Positions 34,567 through 42,952 are shown, numbered from the stretch's first letter. The stretch: DNA of 45,639 nucleotides from Selenomonas sp. (GCA_022773585.1 JALEZZ010000055.1:1-45639), one strand, 5' to 3'. Translations and numbers: made by a program. Notes: generated from the sequence alone by a model not told the origin.

Positions 34567-35895
34567 ATGGTGACGAAGTTGAAAGACATTACGAAAGACC
34601 TGCTGGCACGCTGGCGTGCCGATTATGACAGTGATGCATCGGCGCATGTGCTGAATGCGGCGCTGGCCAAAACGGATATGGCCGAGCTCGCCTATGTCCC
34701 GATGAACGGCGCGAAGCTGAAGGGCGGTTTTTCCATCGAGATCAAGACGCGCGGCATCACGGCGCAGCGCAAGTCCGGCCGCTGCTGGATGTTCGCGGCG
34801 CTGAACATCTTGCGCGAGCGCGTGGCGGAAAAATGCCATCTGGAGGAATTCGAGCTCTCGCAGAACTACCTGACGTTCTACGACAAGCTCGAAAAGGCGA
34901 ACAACTTTCTCGAAATGGTCATCGAGCACGCCGACGAGCCGCTGAACACGCAGCGCATGCGCTATGTGCTGCGCGCGATGGATGACGGCGGCTTCTGGTG
35001 CGAGGCCGTCGACCTCATCGAGAAATACGGCGTCGTGCCGAAGCAGGTGAATCCCGAAAGCTACCAGTCCGAGCACACGGATCTCTTCCTCAAGACCATC
35101 AACCGCCTGCTGCGCAAAGATGCGATGGAGCTTCGCGAGCTCGTGCAACAGGGAAAAGACCCGTACGCGCGCAAAGAGGAGATGCTCGCCGAGGTCTACA
35201 AGGCAGAATGCATTGCCTTCGGCCAACCCGTGGAGCAGTTTGATTTCGTCTATCGCGACAAGGACGAAGCCTATCACTGCGACCGCCATCTGACGCCGAA
35301 AGCATTTTATGAAAAGTACGTCGGGCAGGATCTGCGAGAATACGTGCCCATCATCAACGAGCCGACGTCAGACAAAGAACTGCACGCACCCGTCGCATTC
35401 CATGCCATCGAAAATATGTACGGCCGCGACATGACGGCGCTGAACCTGCCGCAGGAAGAGCTCGAAGAACTCTGCCTCAAGCAGCTGAAGGATGGCGAGC
35501 CCATCTGGTTTGCCTGCGACGCCGGGGCGTTCGGTGCACGCAAGGAAGGCGTCTGGGATCCCGCGAGCGTGCAGTATGAGCAGCTGCTCGGCGGCTTCGA
35601 CCTTTCGATGCCGAAAGGCGCCGGGCTTGAATACCGCAGCTTTGCATCGAACCACGCCGTGCTGCTCACGGGCGTGAATCTCGACGCAGACGGCCAGCCC
35701 GACCGCTGGAAGATCGAAAATTCCTGGGGCGAGGATGTCGGCGAAAAAGGCTATTTCGTCTGCTCGGAAGATTATTTCCGCGCCTATGGCTACGAAGCCG
35801 TCATTCAGAAAAAGCATCTGAGCGAAGAACAGAAGCAGATGCTCGAAAAGCCGCCGATCCTGGTCAACGCCTGGGACGAAGACGCGGGATGGTGA
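34567..35895 (+). CDS. pepC: Aminopeptidase C / bleomycin hydrolase (peptidase C1B)
   Basis: A 442-residue cytosolic cysteine aminopeptidase. The papain-like catalytic residues are Cys73 in RKSGRCWMFAALN, His in SNHAVLLTGVN and Asn in IENSWGEDVG. The oligomer's C-terminal arm usually trims the active site; here the protein ends NAWDEDAGW. The start is uncertain: ATG 34567 has AAAGGA directly adjacent, so a GTG at 34570 or TTG at 34579 may be used. It lies 78 bases after the synthase gene. A bidirectional terminator follows. Confidence 0.92.
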   Translation: MVTKLKDITKDLLARWRADYDSDASAHVLNAALAKTDMAELAYVPMNGAKLKGGFSIEIKTRGITAQRKSGRCWMFAALNILRERVAEKCHLEEFELSQNYLTFYDKLEKANNFLEMVIEHADEPLNTQRMRYVLRAMDDGGFWCEAVDLIEKYGVVPKQVNPESYQSEHTDLFLKTINRLLRKDAMELRELVQQGKDPYARKEEMLAEVYKAECIAFGQPVEQFDFVYRDKDEAYHCDRHLTPKAFYEKYVGQDLREYVPIINEPTSDKELHAPVAFHAIENMYGRDMTALNLPQEELEELCLKQLKDGEPIWFACDAGAFGARKEGVWDPASVQYEQLLGGFDLSMPKGAGLEYRSFASNHAVLLTGVNLDADGQPDRWKIENSWGEDVGEKGYFVCSEDYFRAYGYEAVIQKKHLSEEQKQMLEKPPILVNAWDEDAGW

Positions 35896-35952
35896 GGCCT
35901 CCGTTTCCCTCTGCTTGACTGTTACCATCCGCATCCGGCTGGCAGCAAAAAA

Positions 35953-35986
35953 AGCGGGGCTCCTTTGGCGGGAGCTCCGCTTTTTT
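35953..35986. terminator. Bidirectional terminator between pepC and gdhA
   Basis: A-run, AGCGGGGCTCC, 7-base loop, GGAGCTCCGCT, T-run. It serves the converging pepC and gdhA genes. Confidence 0.85.
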
Positions 35987-36017
35987 GCTGGAAATGAATG
36001 GGCACGCTTCGAAAATT

Positions 36018-37367
36018 TTACACGAGGCCCTGCGCCATCATGACTTCTGCCACTTTGGAGAAAGCCGTGATGTTTGCGCCTGCGACGAGGTCGTCAGGAT
36101 CAGCGTATTTCTCGGCGTTCTTCTTGGCATTCGTGTAGATGTTCTTCATGATGCCCTTGAGACGTTCGTCGACTTCTTCGAACGTCCACTGCAGGCGCTC
36201 AGAATTCTGCGACATCTCGAGCGCTGAGACGGCGACGCCGCCGGCATTCGCCGCTTTCGCAGGAGCGAAGAGGACCTTGTGCTCCTGGAAATACGCGATG
36301 GCATCGAGCGTCGAGGGCATGTTCGCGCCTTCGCCGACGGCCTGAACGCCGCTTTCGACGAGGGCTTTCGCGCTTTCGAGGTCGATTTCGCGCTGTGTCG
36401 CGCACGGCAGGGCAACGTCGCATTTGACCGTCCAGACGCCCTTGCAGCCTTCATGGTATTCTGCATGCGGATGCGCCTCGGCATATTCCTTGATGCGGCC
36501 GCGGCGCACCTGCTTGATTTCCTTGACGGCATCGAGGTCGATGCCGTCCGGATCATAGACGTAGCCGTTGGAATCGGAGCACGTCACGACTTTTGCGCCA
36601 AACTCCTGCGCCTTTTCAATAGCATACTGCGCGACGTTGCCCGCGCCAGAAACGACGACGACCTTGTCCTTGAGGTCGATGCCCTTCGCGTCGAGCATGT
36701 TCTTGACGAAATAGAGCAGGCCGTAGCCCGTCGCCTCGGTGCGCGCGAGCGAACCCCAGTAATCCACACGCTTGCCCGTGAGGACGCCGGCGTCATAGCT
36801 GTCGCGGATCCGCTTGTACTGGCCGAAGAGATAGCCGATCTCGCGGCCGCCGACGCCGATGTCGCCTGCGGGGACGTCGATGTTCGGGCCGATATGGCGG
36901 TAAAGCTCCGTCATGAAACTCTGGCAGAAGCGCATGACTTCGGCGTCCGACTTGCCATGCGGATCAAAATCCGAGCCGCCTTTCGCGCCGCCAATGGGGA
37001 GCCCCGTCAGCGCATTCTTGAAGACCTGCTCGAATGCGAGGAATTTCAGAATGTCGAGGTTGACGCTCGGATGGAAGCGCAAGCCGCCCTTGTAGGGGCC
37101 GATGGCGCTGTTCATCTGCACACGGAACCCGCGGTTCACCTGGACCTCGCCCTTGTCATCCTGCCAGACAACGCGGAACGATACCACGCGTTCTGGCTCG
37201 ACCATGCGTTCGAGGAGCTTCTGCTGCTCGTACTCCGGATGCGCCGCAAGGACGGGCGCGACGGTCTTCAAAACTTCCGTGACCGTATCTTTGAACTGCT
37301 TCTGATCCGAATCGCGTTTTGCAACGAGATCGAGGATGCTCTTTACGTATGCTTTGCTGTCTGACAA
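36018..37367 (-). CDS. gdhA: Glutamate dehydrogenase (NADP-type, hexameric)
   Basis: A 449-residue enzyme interconverting 2-oxoglutarate plus ammonia and glutamate. Landmarks are GPYKGGLRFHPSVN, LPIGGAKGGSDFDP (active-site Lys), PAGDIGVGGREIGYLFGQYK and VSGAGNVAQYAIEKA in the Rossmann domain. Length and motifs match the 450-residue NADP-dependent class. It starts with TTG at 37367; AGGGAAG lies about 10 bases upstream, the leader is only about 20 bases, and no in-frame ATG fits. It is transcribed from the symmetric promoter shared with the LUD-domain gene. Confidence 0.94.
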   Translation of the reverse strand: MSDSKAYVKSILDLVAKRDSDQKQFKDTVTEVLKTVAPVLAAHPEYEQQKLLERMVEPERVVSFRVVWQDDKGEVQVNRGFRVQMNSAIGPYKGGLRFHPSVNLDILKFLAFEQVFKNALTGLPIGGAKGGSDFDPHGKSDAEVMRFCQSFMTELYRHIGPNIDVPAGDIGVGGREIGYLFGQYKRIRDSYDAGVLTGKRVDYWGSLARTEATGYGLLYFVKNMLDAKGIDLKDKVVVVSGAGNVAQYAIEKAQEFGAKVVTCSDSNGYVYDPDGIDLDAVKEIKQVRRGRIKEYAEAHPHAEYHEGCKGVWTVKCDVALPCATQREIDLESAKALVESGVQAVGEGANMPSTLDAIAYFQEHKVLFAPAKAANAGGVAVSALEMSQNSERLQWTFEEVDERLKGIMKNIYTNAKKNAEKYADPDDLVAGANITAFSKVAEVMMAQGLV

Positions 37368-37386
37368 GAAAATGCACTTCCCTTCT

Positions 37387-37423
37387 GTTTACAAGTATAC
37401 AGTATCAGCGTATACTTGTAAAC
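37387..37423. promoter_or_regulatory. Palindromic bidirectional promoter of gdhA and the LUD gene
   Basis: GTTTACAAGTATAC (37387-37400) and its exact complement (37410-37423) flank 9 bases. On the + strand TTTACA (37388-37393), 17 bases, TATACT (37411-37416) point to the LUD gene. On the - strand TTTACA (37422-37417), 17 bases, TATACT (37399-37394) point to gdhA. The two promoters occupy the same DNA, so polymerase can serve only one at a time. A further partial half site, TTGTAAAC, lies at 37431-37438. Confidence 0.8.
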
Positions 37424-37461
37424 TGGAAAGTTGTAAACTGCTGATCCAAAATACAAACTTT

Positions 37462-37494
37462 GGAACCTGCGGTCTAGAAGCCCTGGCAGGTTCC
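37462..37494 (+). promoter_or_regulatory. Leader hairpin upstream of the LUD gene
   Basis: GGAACCTGC, 15 bases, GCAGGTTCC: a perfect 9-base stem in the predicted leader of about 110 bases. TCTTTTC follows 8 bases later, so it could be a weak attenuator, or an operator. Confidence 0.45.
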
Positions 37495-37532
37495 CATCCC
37501 AGTCTTTTCTACATGATACTCGGAGGTGCCTG

Positions 37533-38138
37533 ATGGATTTTTCAAACATCGCGGCCGCACTCAGGAAGCGTGAATACGACGTGTCCTGCTTTGCAACGGC
37601 CAAGGAAGCTGCCGCTTATCTCGACGCTGCTATCGACGGGCAGACTGTGGGCTTCGGCGACTCGCTGACGCTGCTCGCGCTCGGCATCTACGACCTGCTC
37701 GCGCGTCACAACGACGTGCGCGACCCCGCGCATCCGCGTGAAGGCGAAGACTTCTACTCGACGGCGCGAACGTGCCTGCTGACGGATGTCTTCCTGACGT
37801 CCGTCAACGGCCTCGCCGCGACAGGCGAAATGGTGAACATTGACGGCACGGGCAACCGCGTCGCTGGCTCGCTCTATGGTCACAAGAAAGTCTATTTCGT
37901 CGTCGGCTCGAACAAAATCGCCCCGACGCTCGAAGCAGCCGCCTTTCGCGCCCGCAATGTCGCCGCGCCGCAGAACGCCGTGCGCCATGGCTACCGGACG
38001 CCCTGTGCACGAAAGCAGGATCGTTGCTACGACTGCTACCACCCAAACCGCATCTGCAACGCGCAGGTCATCTACTGGCAGAAGATGAACCACATGGACA
38101 TGGAAGTCATTCTGATCGACGAGCCGCTCGGGTTGTAA
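37533..38138 (+). CDS. LUD-domain protein (DUF162, lactate-utilisation family)
   Basis: 201 residues. The conserved segments TVGFGDSLTLLALGIYD, FLTSVNGLAATGEMVNIDGT and GNRVAGSLYGHKKVYFVVG identify the LUD domain, shared with LutC/LutB-type lactate oxidation proteins. It stands alone, without LutA or LutB neighbours. A cysteine-rich end (PCARKQDRCYDCYHPNRIC) could hold a metal. GGAGGTG precedes the ATG. Its exact role is unknown. Sharing a promoter with glutamate dehydrogenase suggests response to the same nutritional signal. Confidence 0.87.
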   Translation: MDFSNIAAALRKREYDVSCFATAKEAAAYLDAAIDGQTVGFGDSLTLLALGIYDLLARHNDVRDPAHPREGEDFYSTARTCLLTDVFLTSVNGLAATGEMVNIDGTGNRVAGSLYGHKKVYFVVGSNKIAPTLEAAAFRARNVAAPQNAVRHGYRTPCARKQDRCYDCYHPNRICNAQVIYWQKMNHMDMEVILIDEPLGL

Positions 38139-38148
38139 GCCCGCCATC

Positions 38149-38534
38149 TCACAACGTTTCAAACATCGCACGGCGACGGGCGAGGGCTGCCTCCGCCTCC
38201 TCGCTGTAGTGTCCGAGCACCTGGTCGAGCTCCTCCACTAGGCGGGGCTGGTCAACTGGAAGCTCTGCCGTGAAATGCACAGGGTTGTAGCCGAGGCGCG
38301 CAGTTCTTTGAGTTCGTCTACCGATTTGTGGAATGTGCTGTCGATGCGCGCGTACGTGCCGAGGTTCGCGCGCGGCAGATACGATTTCACGAGCGTCCCG
38401 AATTCCCCGAGCCGGTGCGTGCTCATCGTGAACGGATCGCCGCCAGAGAGCCAGACGCGCGGGACGAGGGGATCGATGGCAGCAACTTCCTGCAAGTCCT
38501 CCTCGATCTGCGCACGCGGCGCCATGAAGGACAT
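38149..38534 (-). pseudogene. Radical SAM protein, 5'-truncated and frameshifted remnant
   Basis: The frame from 38534 reads IEEDLQEVAAIDPLVPRVWL, SGGDPFTMSTHRLGEF and IDSTFHKSVDELKELRAS, a radical SAM barrel section. Near 38293 one G is missing from a GGG (TCGGCTAC for TCGGGCTAC). The proper continuation GYNPVHFTAELPVDQPRLVE appears in another frame and ends at 38149. The N-terminal third with the C-x3-C-x2-C cluster site is absent. The DUF5131-like gene begins 16 bases from the truncation, so replacement of the 5' part by that gene is likely. Confidence 0.75.
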
Positions 38535-38550
38535 CTGGAGAATATTTCAT

Positions 38551-39120
38551 ATGCACGATATTTGGAATCCGTGGCATAGCTGCCACAAGAAAAGTGAAGG
38601 CTGCCAGCATTGCTATATGTTTTTCCTGGATGCGCAACGCGGAAAACGCGGCGATGACATCTACCGGACAAAAGCTGGCTTTCGTTATCCTCTGCAGAAA
38701 GACCGGCATGGCAATTACAAGGTGCGAAGCGGTGAGATGATCCGTGTCTGCATGACCTCTGATTTCTTTCTCGAAGAGGCCGATGCCTGGAGAGATGAGG
38801 CCTGGGACATCATGTATCGGCGCAGCGATGTCGTCTTCTTCCTGCTGACCAAGCGTCCGGAACGTGTGGAAGATCACTTGCCGGGCAACTGGGGCGATGG
38901 ATGGGACAATATCTTTTTCAACGTGACCGCAGAGAATCAACGACGCGCAGATCTGAGTTTTCCAGGGAAGCCTCTTCATTTTGATTTCTATCCGCGCATG
39001 GGGACGCTGCTGCAGCCAGAGCCCTATGTGCCGCAGTTCCGCGAGCGTTGCCAAAACTGCGGCATGCGCCCCATCTGCAATGGCTGCAGCAACTGTGATA
39101 CCTGCACCGACAGGTGGTGA
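38551..39120 (+). CDS. DUF5131 (phage Gp37/Gp68-like) protein, atypical C-terminus
   Basis: 189 residues. The start HDIWNPWHSCHKKSEGCQHC is the family's signature (WNPW.GC.K.S.GC..CY), a radical-SAM-like C-x-x-x-x-x-x-C-x-x-C site; SDFFLEEADAWRDEAWDIM and FFLLTKRPERV follow. After VTAENQRRAD the usual region (GGESG...W...I..QC) is missing. The protein ends with a cysteine-rich tail (RCQNCGMRPICNGCSNCDTC). It is 50-60 residues shorter than usual, by an in-frame deletion or a distinct subfamily. GGAG lies 10 bases upstream of ATG 38551. No phage genes are near. Confidence 0.75.
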   Translation: MHDIWNPWHSCHKKSEGCQHCYMFFLDAQRGKRGDDIYRTKAGFRYPLQKDRHGNYKVRSGEMIRVCMTSDFFLEEADAWRDEAWDIMYRRSDVVFFLLTKRPERVEDHLPGNWGDGWDNIFFNVTAENQRRADLSFPGKPLHFDFYPRMGTLLQPEPYVPQFRERCQNCGMRPICNGCSNCDTCTDRW

Positions 39121-39252
39121 GGCGCAACGACTGAAGAACGAAACGAGTCGGAGACATCTTCGTAACATACGTTACAGAAAGACCGGCTTCCATCTCGTAA
39201 AATGGAGGCAGATTCGAAAACTTGCATCCCATCAGCAAAGGAGCGTTTTGTC

Positions 39253-39663
39253 ATGTACATGGAAATCCTCAAAGACCATCATGAAGGCATCTGCAAACTC
39301 ATCCAGATCATCGACCGTGCAGACACGGCGGAAAAGATGCAGCGCCAGGCCGACGATCTCGCGGGTGCGATTTCGCGCCTGGCCGGGCTCATCTCCGTCC
39401 ACCTCGCAGCAGAAGATAAATTCCTCTATCCCAACCTCGCCAAGAGCAACGATGAGAAGCTGCGCGAAACCGCCACGGCGTTCGAAAAAGAAATGGGCGG
39501 TCTTGCAAAAGCGTTCATGGCGTACAAGGAAGACTGGATGACGCCGACGAAAATCAAAGAAGCGCCAGAAGCCTGCCTCGCCGCGACCCAGAAGACGATC
39601 GGCGCATTGAAAAAGCGCCTTGCACGCGAAGATAAGGAGCTTTATCCGCTCGTCGAAGAATGA
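39253..39663 (+). CDS. Hemerythrin HHE-domain protein
   Basis: A 136-residue four-helix bundle. Likely di-iron ligands lie in MEILKDHHEGICKLI, SVHLAAEDKFLYPNL and REDKELYPLVEE. Such proteins bind O2, NO or iron and sense or buffer oxidative and nitrosative stress in anaerobes. AAAGGAG precedes ATG 39253; an upstream frame to 39202 lacks a site. Monocistronic, with a terminator shared with the converging ATP-grasp gene. Confidence 0.85.
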   Translation: MYMEILKDHHEGICKLIQIIDRADTAEKMQRQADDLAGAISRLAGLISVHLAAEDKFLYPNLAKSNDEKLRETATAFEKEMGGLAKAFMAYKEDWMTPTKIKEAPEACLAATQKTIGALKKRLAREDKELYPLVEE

Positions 39664-39672
39664 ACCATTTCA

Positions 39673-39710
39673 AGCGGGGGCCGGCATCCATTTTGTTGCC
39701 GACCCCCGCT
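39673..39710. terminator. Terminator between the hemerythrin-like and ATP-grasp genes
   Basis: AGCGGGGGCCGGCA pairs with TGCCGACCCCCGCT over a T-rich 10-base loop. A strong stem between convergent genes, with weak T runs. Confidence 0.65.
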
Positions 39711-39729
39711 TCCACGCCTGCCGCGATTC

Positions 39730-40920
39730 TTACCTTCTCGCCTGCACGTATTCGATAAACGCATCCACGGCTTTCTGGCTGGAAAGCTTTGCCGTGTACA
39801 TCTGGTTGCCCATCTGCGGTGCCATCATATCCGGCATGCGCTCGCACATCACGATCTTTTCGCCATACTTTGCCAGAATGTCCTCATGCGTGTGCACATA
39901 GGCATGCTCGTCGCGGCGGCTGGCGTAGGCGCAGAAGCAGTGGTGGCCGCTGTCCGGCAGCACGCGCCGATCCTTCGTCACCATATCGGCCCAGATCTGA
40001 TAGACGTCCGTATTGTGCGCGAAGTTCATCATGTCCGGCGTATATCCGCCAGCTGGGCGCATGTTGACTTCGAGGCCGACGAAGTCGCCGACTTCGCCGA
40101 GGCCCGGCTTCGCCTTCGTCAGACGGAAGAACTCCAGATGCACGAAGCGGCTCTTGACGCCGAACGATTTGACGGTCGCGCGGCCCATCTGCCGCAGGGC
40201 GCCCGGGACTTTGTCTACGGTATAATAAGAAAGGTCGAGATGCTGGAGCACGATGTCCATGACGGACGGCGGCCAGACCGTCATGGATTCCATCAGAGGA
40301 TTGGAATGGGAATCGAGGATGGCGTCATACGAGCAGATGTCGCCCGTCACGAATTCTTCCATGACATACGGCACGTCCGGCTGGTGGTCGAAGAACTTTT
40401 TCAGATCATCATCGCAGACCAGCTTGTACGTATCTGTCGCGCCTACGCCGATGTCCGGCTTCACGATGACCGGATAGCCGACCCAGCCGACAAATTCGCG
40501 CGCGGCCTCGATTGTTGTGACACGATGCAGGCGTGCCGTCGGGATGCCTGCCTGCGCATAATATTTCTTCATAGCCGACTTGTGCTTGATGCGCCCAATG
40601 TCCTCGTACTGCTCGCCCGTCGTCACATGGAAATCCGTGCGCAGGCGCGCATCCTGCTCCAGCCAGAACTCGTTGTTGGACTCGATCCAGTCAATCTTTC
40701 CATATTTGAATGAGAAAAACGCCACGGCACGAAAGACCTGGTCATAGTTCCCGAGGTCTTCGACAAAGTAATATTCCGTCAGTGCGTTTTTCAAGCCATC
40801 TTTCAATTCATCATACGGGCTGTCGCCGATGCCGAGCACCGTCACGCCGTTCTTCGCGAGGCGGTCGCAAAAGTTCCAGTAGTCCTTCGGAAACTGCGGC
40901 GAGATAAAAACAAAATTCAT
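39730..40920 (-). CDS. ATP-grasp family carboxylate-amine ligase-like protein
   Basis: 396 residues. The N-terminal preATP-grasp domain starts MNFVFISPQFPKDYWNFCDR. The central ATP-grasp fold has KSAMKKYYAQAGIPTARLHR, then YPVIVKPDIGVGATDTYKL (nucleotide-binding Lys), VMEEFVTGDICSYDAI and the metal-binding VGLEVNMRPAGGYTPDMM. Members join a carboxylate, activated as acyl-phosphate, to an amine or thiol, often in dipeptide or natural-product pathways; the substrate is unknown. It overlaps nothing but starts 3 bases after the esterase stop, so they form one operon. The nitrilase-type gene diverges from the same intergenic region. Confidence 0.88.
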   Translation of the reverse strand: MNFVFISPQFPKDYWNFCDRLAKNGVTVLGIGDSPYDELKDGLKNALTEYYFVEDLGNYDQVFRAVAFFSFKYGKIDWIESNNEFWLEQDARLRTDFHVTTGEQYEDIGRIKHKSAMKKYYAQAGIPTARLHRVTTIEAAREFVGWVGYPVIVKPDIGVGATDTYKLVCDDDLKKFFDHQPDVPYVMEEFVTGDICSYDAILDSHSNPLMESMTVWPPSVMDIVLQHLDLSYYTVDKVPGALRQMGRATVKSFGVKSRFVHLEFFRLTKAKPGLGEVGDFVGLEVNMRPAGGYTPDMMNFAHNTDVYQIWADMVTKDRRVLPDSGHHCFCAYASRRDEHAYVHTHEDILAKYGEKIVMCERMPDMMAPQMGNQMYTAKLSSQKAVDAFIEYVQARR

Positions 40921-40923
40921 AGG

Positions 40924-41673
40924 TCATGCCCCCAAGACTTTTTCCATGAAATACGGCAGCTGCTTCTGCCACCAGCACCAGTCATGGCAGACGTCATACC
41001 CCCAATAATCGAAAACGGCTGGAATGCCTTTCTGGCAGAGAATCGTATCGAGTTCCCGCGTGCCGGCGAGCAGGTCGTCTTCCCAAGCCCCCTGGCCGAC
41101 GCAGAAGTACATCTTGCTCTGGCGGTAGAGCTCCATATACGGATGGTCCTCCGGCATGTTCGACAGGAACGAAGCCGGTGAATTGGCGTAAACCAGATCA
41201 TCGCTGTAGCCATGAAAGAAATAGCTGGCATTATACACACCGCTCAATCCGATGACCGCATCAAAACGATCCGGATGGCGGAAGAAAAAATTGCCTGCAT
41301 GCACCGCGCCCATGCTGCAACCTGTCACCATAGCTTTGTCCGTATCCTCTGCACCTGCGAGCTCCCGCACGCGTGGCAACAGCTCGTCCACGATGTAGTG
41401 GAGCCAGGCTTCCTGTCGCTCGATGCGCCTTCGCGGGTCGCCGCCTTCATCGGACCAGGTTTCTTCGTCGATGCTGTCCGGGCAGACGAGGAACAGTCGT
41501 CCCTGCTCGATCCACTTCGCCACGGTATCGGTCATGTGGAAGTTTTCAAAATCATAGAAATGCCCGTTCTGGGATGGAAAGGCCAAGCAGACCTTGCCGC
41601 TTCTGCCGTACGTCTTGAATTCCATCTCCCGGTGCAGATGTTTGGAAGCTTCTTTATAATACTGGACGTCCAT
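40924..41673 (-). CDS. Esterase (PF00756-type alpha/beta hydrolase)
   Basis: 249 residues. The nucleophile elbow is Ser120 in VTGCSMGAVHAGNFF, and the probable catalytic His is at about 230 in YDVCHDWCWWQKQ. The oxyanion and substrate region includes FPSQNGHFYDFEN. No signal peptide, so it acts in the cytoplasm. It resembles putative esterases that cleave S-formylglutathione, ferulate or siderophore esters; the target here is unknown. GAAGGATG precedes the ATG. First gene of a two-gene operon with the ATP-grasp ligase. Confidence 0.88.
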   Translation of the reverse strand: MDVQYYKEASKHLHREMEFKTYGRSGKVCLAFPSQNGHFYDFENFHMTDTVAKWIEQGRLFLVCPDSIDEETWSDEGGDPRRRIERQEAWLHYIVDELLPRVRELAGAEDTDKAMVTGCSMGAVHAGNFFFRHPDRFDAVIGLSGVYNASYFFHGYSDDLVYANSPASFLSNMPEDHPYMELYRQSKMYFCVGQGAWEDDLLAGTRELDTILCQKGIPAVFDYWGYDVCHDWCWWQKQLPYFMEKVLGA

Positions 41674-41721
41674 GCACTCACATCCTTCTTGATTACCATC
41701 TTTATCAGTATGTTATATAAG

Positions 41722-41750
41722 ATTATACATGGTTACAACCCTTTCGTCAA
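41722..41750 (-). promoter_or_regulatory. Sigma-70 promoter of the esterase-ATP-grasp operon
   Basis: Leftward TTGACG (41750-41745), 17 bases, TATAAT (41727-41722). The start would lie about 42 bases before the esterase ATG. Confidence 0.8.
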
Positions 41751-41785
41751 TATCAACAGCGATAGAGCACACGACTAGGATAAAA

Positions 41786-41806
41786 ACATTTGTTATTTCC
41801 AAATGT
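41786..41806. promoter_or_regulatory. Candidate operator dyad between esterase and nitrilase genes
   Basis: ACATTTG, 7 bases, CAAATGT, in an AT-rich divergent intergenic region of 208 bases. It lies upstream of both transcription units and could coordinate them. Confidence 0.35.
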
Positions 41807-41881
41807 ATGCATGGAAACGTTCATAAGAACTAATCTGACTAAAAGAAGTATCCTGTAAAGTACTTGCAGGAGGAATGCGCA

Positions 41882-42772
41882 ATGAAAGATCTTATGAATA
41901 TTGCTGTTATCAACTTCGTCACGCTCTGGGGAGACAAGGAACAAAACCTCTCGCGCATCACTGGCTACTGCGAAGCCGCCGGCAAGCGCGGCGCAGATTT
42001 TATTGTCTTTCCAGAAACAGCGCTTTCGGGATACGACACGGATCACGACCATCCGCGTGCCGAAATGATGCACACGCGCCTCGCAGAAACGATTCCAGGA
42101 CCATCAACAGAGGCGGTCGCCGAAATCGCGAAGAAATACGGCCTGTATGTCGTTTTCGGGATGCCGGAACGTGCGAATGGCACCGTCTACAACTCCGCTG
42201 CCATCATCGAGCCGAACGGAAAGACTTACGCCTATCGAAAGATTCATCTTCCTTTCGACGAATCCTCCTGGGCAGAGCCTGGTGATGCCCCCGTCCTCAT
42301 CCCGACGCCCTGGGGACCAGTTGGCGTTACGATCTGCTACGACACCTATTGCTTCCCCGAGCTCATCCGCTATTACCGCGCCATGGGCGCTCGTCTCACG
42401 CTGAATGTCACGGCCTGCCCGGACGTTCCCTGTACGGAAGGCGCGGCACGTCTCGGCATTCCGGCGTATGCCTATATCAACTATATCTATATCGCTTCGG
42501 CAAACCTCTGCGGTCCTGAAAAAATCAGCAACTTCATCGGCGGAAGCTCTGTCGTCGGGCCGGACAAGTGCGGCGGCGACGTCCACACCTATGTCGGAAA
42601 ATCTTTCAGCGAAGAAGGACGAGACGAACCGGGCATGAAGTTCGGCACGATCGACCTTTCGCTCGCTGACCAGTACACACAGATTCCGATTTTCCGTCGC
42701 GATGCAAACGGCCACCGCGATTTCCGCAGCGACCTCTATGCAAAGCTATATGCCTCGACGGAACAGGCTTGA
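41882..42772 (+). CDS. Carbon-nitrogen hydrolase (nitrilase superfamily)
   Basis: A 296-residue amidase-type hydrolase. The catalytic triad is Glu45 (FPETALSGYD), Lys120 (YRKIHLPFDE) and Cys152 (TICYDTYCFPE). It cleaves a non-peptide C-N bond such as an amide, carbamoyl or nitrile; the substrate is unknown. AGGAGG lies 9 bases upstream of ATG 41882, preferred over the upstream ATG at 41864. It is divergent from the esterase-ATP-grasp operon with a common 208-base control region. The pairing of a ligase with an amidase suggests synthesis and breakdown, or maturation, of an amide-linked small molecule. Confidence 0.9.
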   Translation: MKDLMNIAVINFVTLWGDKEQNLSRITGYCEAAGKRGADFIVFPETALSGYDTDHDHPRAEMMHTRLAETIPGPSTEAVAEIAKKYGLYVVFGMPERANGTVYNSAAIIEPNGKTYAYRKIHLPFDESSWAEPGDAPVLIPTPWGPVGVTICYDTYCFPELIRYYRAMGARLTLNVTACPDVPCTEGAARLGIPAYAYINYIYIASANLCGPEKISNFIGGSSVVGPDKCGGDVHTYVGKSFSEEGRDEPGMKFGTIDLSLADQYTQIPIFRRDANGHRDFRSDLYAKLYASTEQA

Positions 42773-42952
42773 TTCCATTTGATTCATTCAGCCAGCTGAA
42801 AGACGTCGGACCAGCGCTCCTCGCGCAGGCAAAAGAAGCCTATCCGATTGCTTCTTTCAGGCCGTCGCTCGCATCGTAAAATGCCACGGCTGCGGCCCGG
42901 CGCTGGCATCGCCGGGCGCTTCGAGTTCCTTCATGCGGCTTTCGTCGTATAG
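42773..42952. other. Gene-poor segment with uninterpreted coding remnants
   Basis: A short + strand stretch just after 42772 reads FDSFSQLKDVGPALLAQAKE and then stops. The - strand has a fragment ending GPQPWHFTMRATA that faintly recalls the N-terminal part of nitroreductases. Neither is long enough to name. No RNA gene or promoter was seen. Confidence 0.3.
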
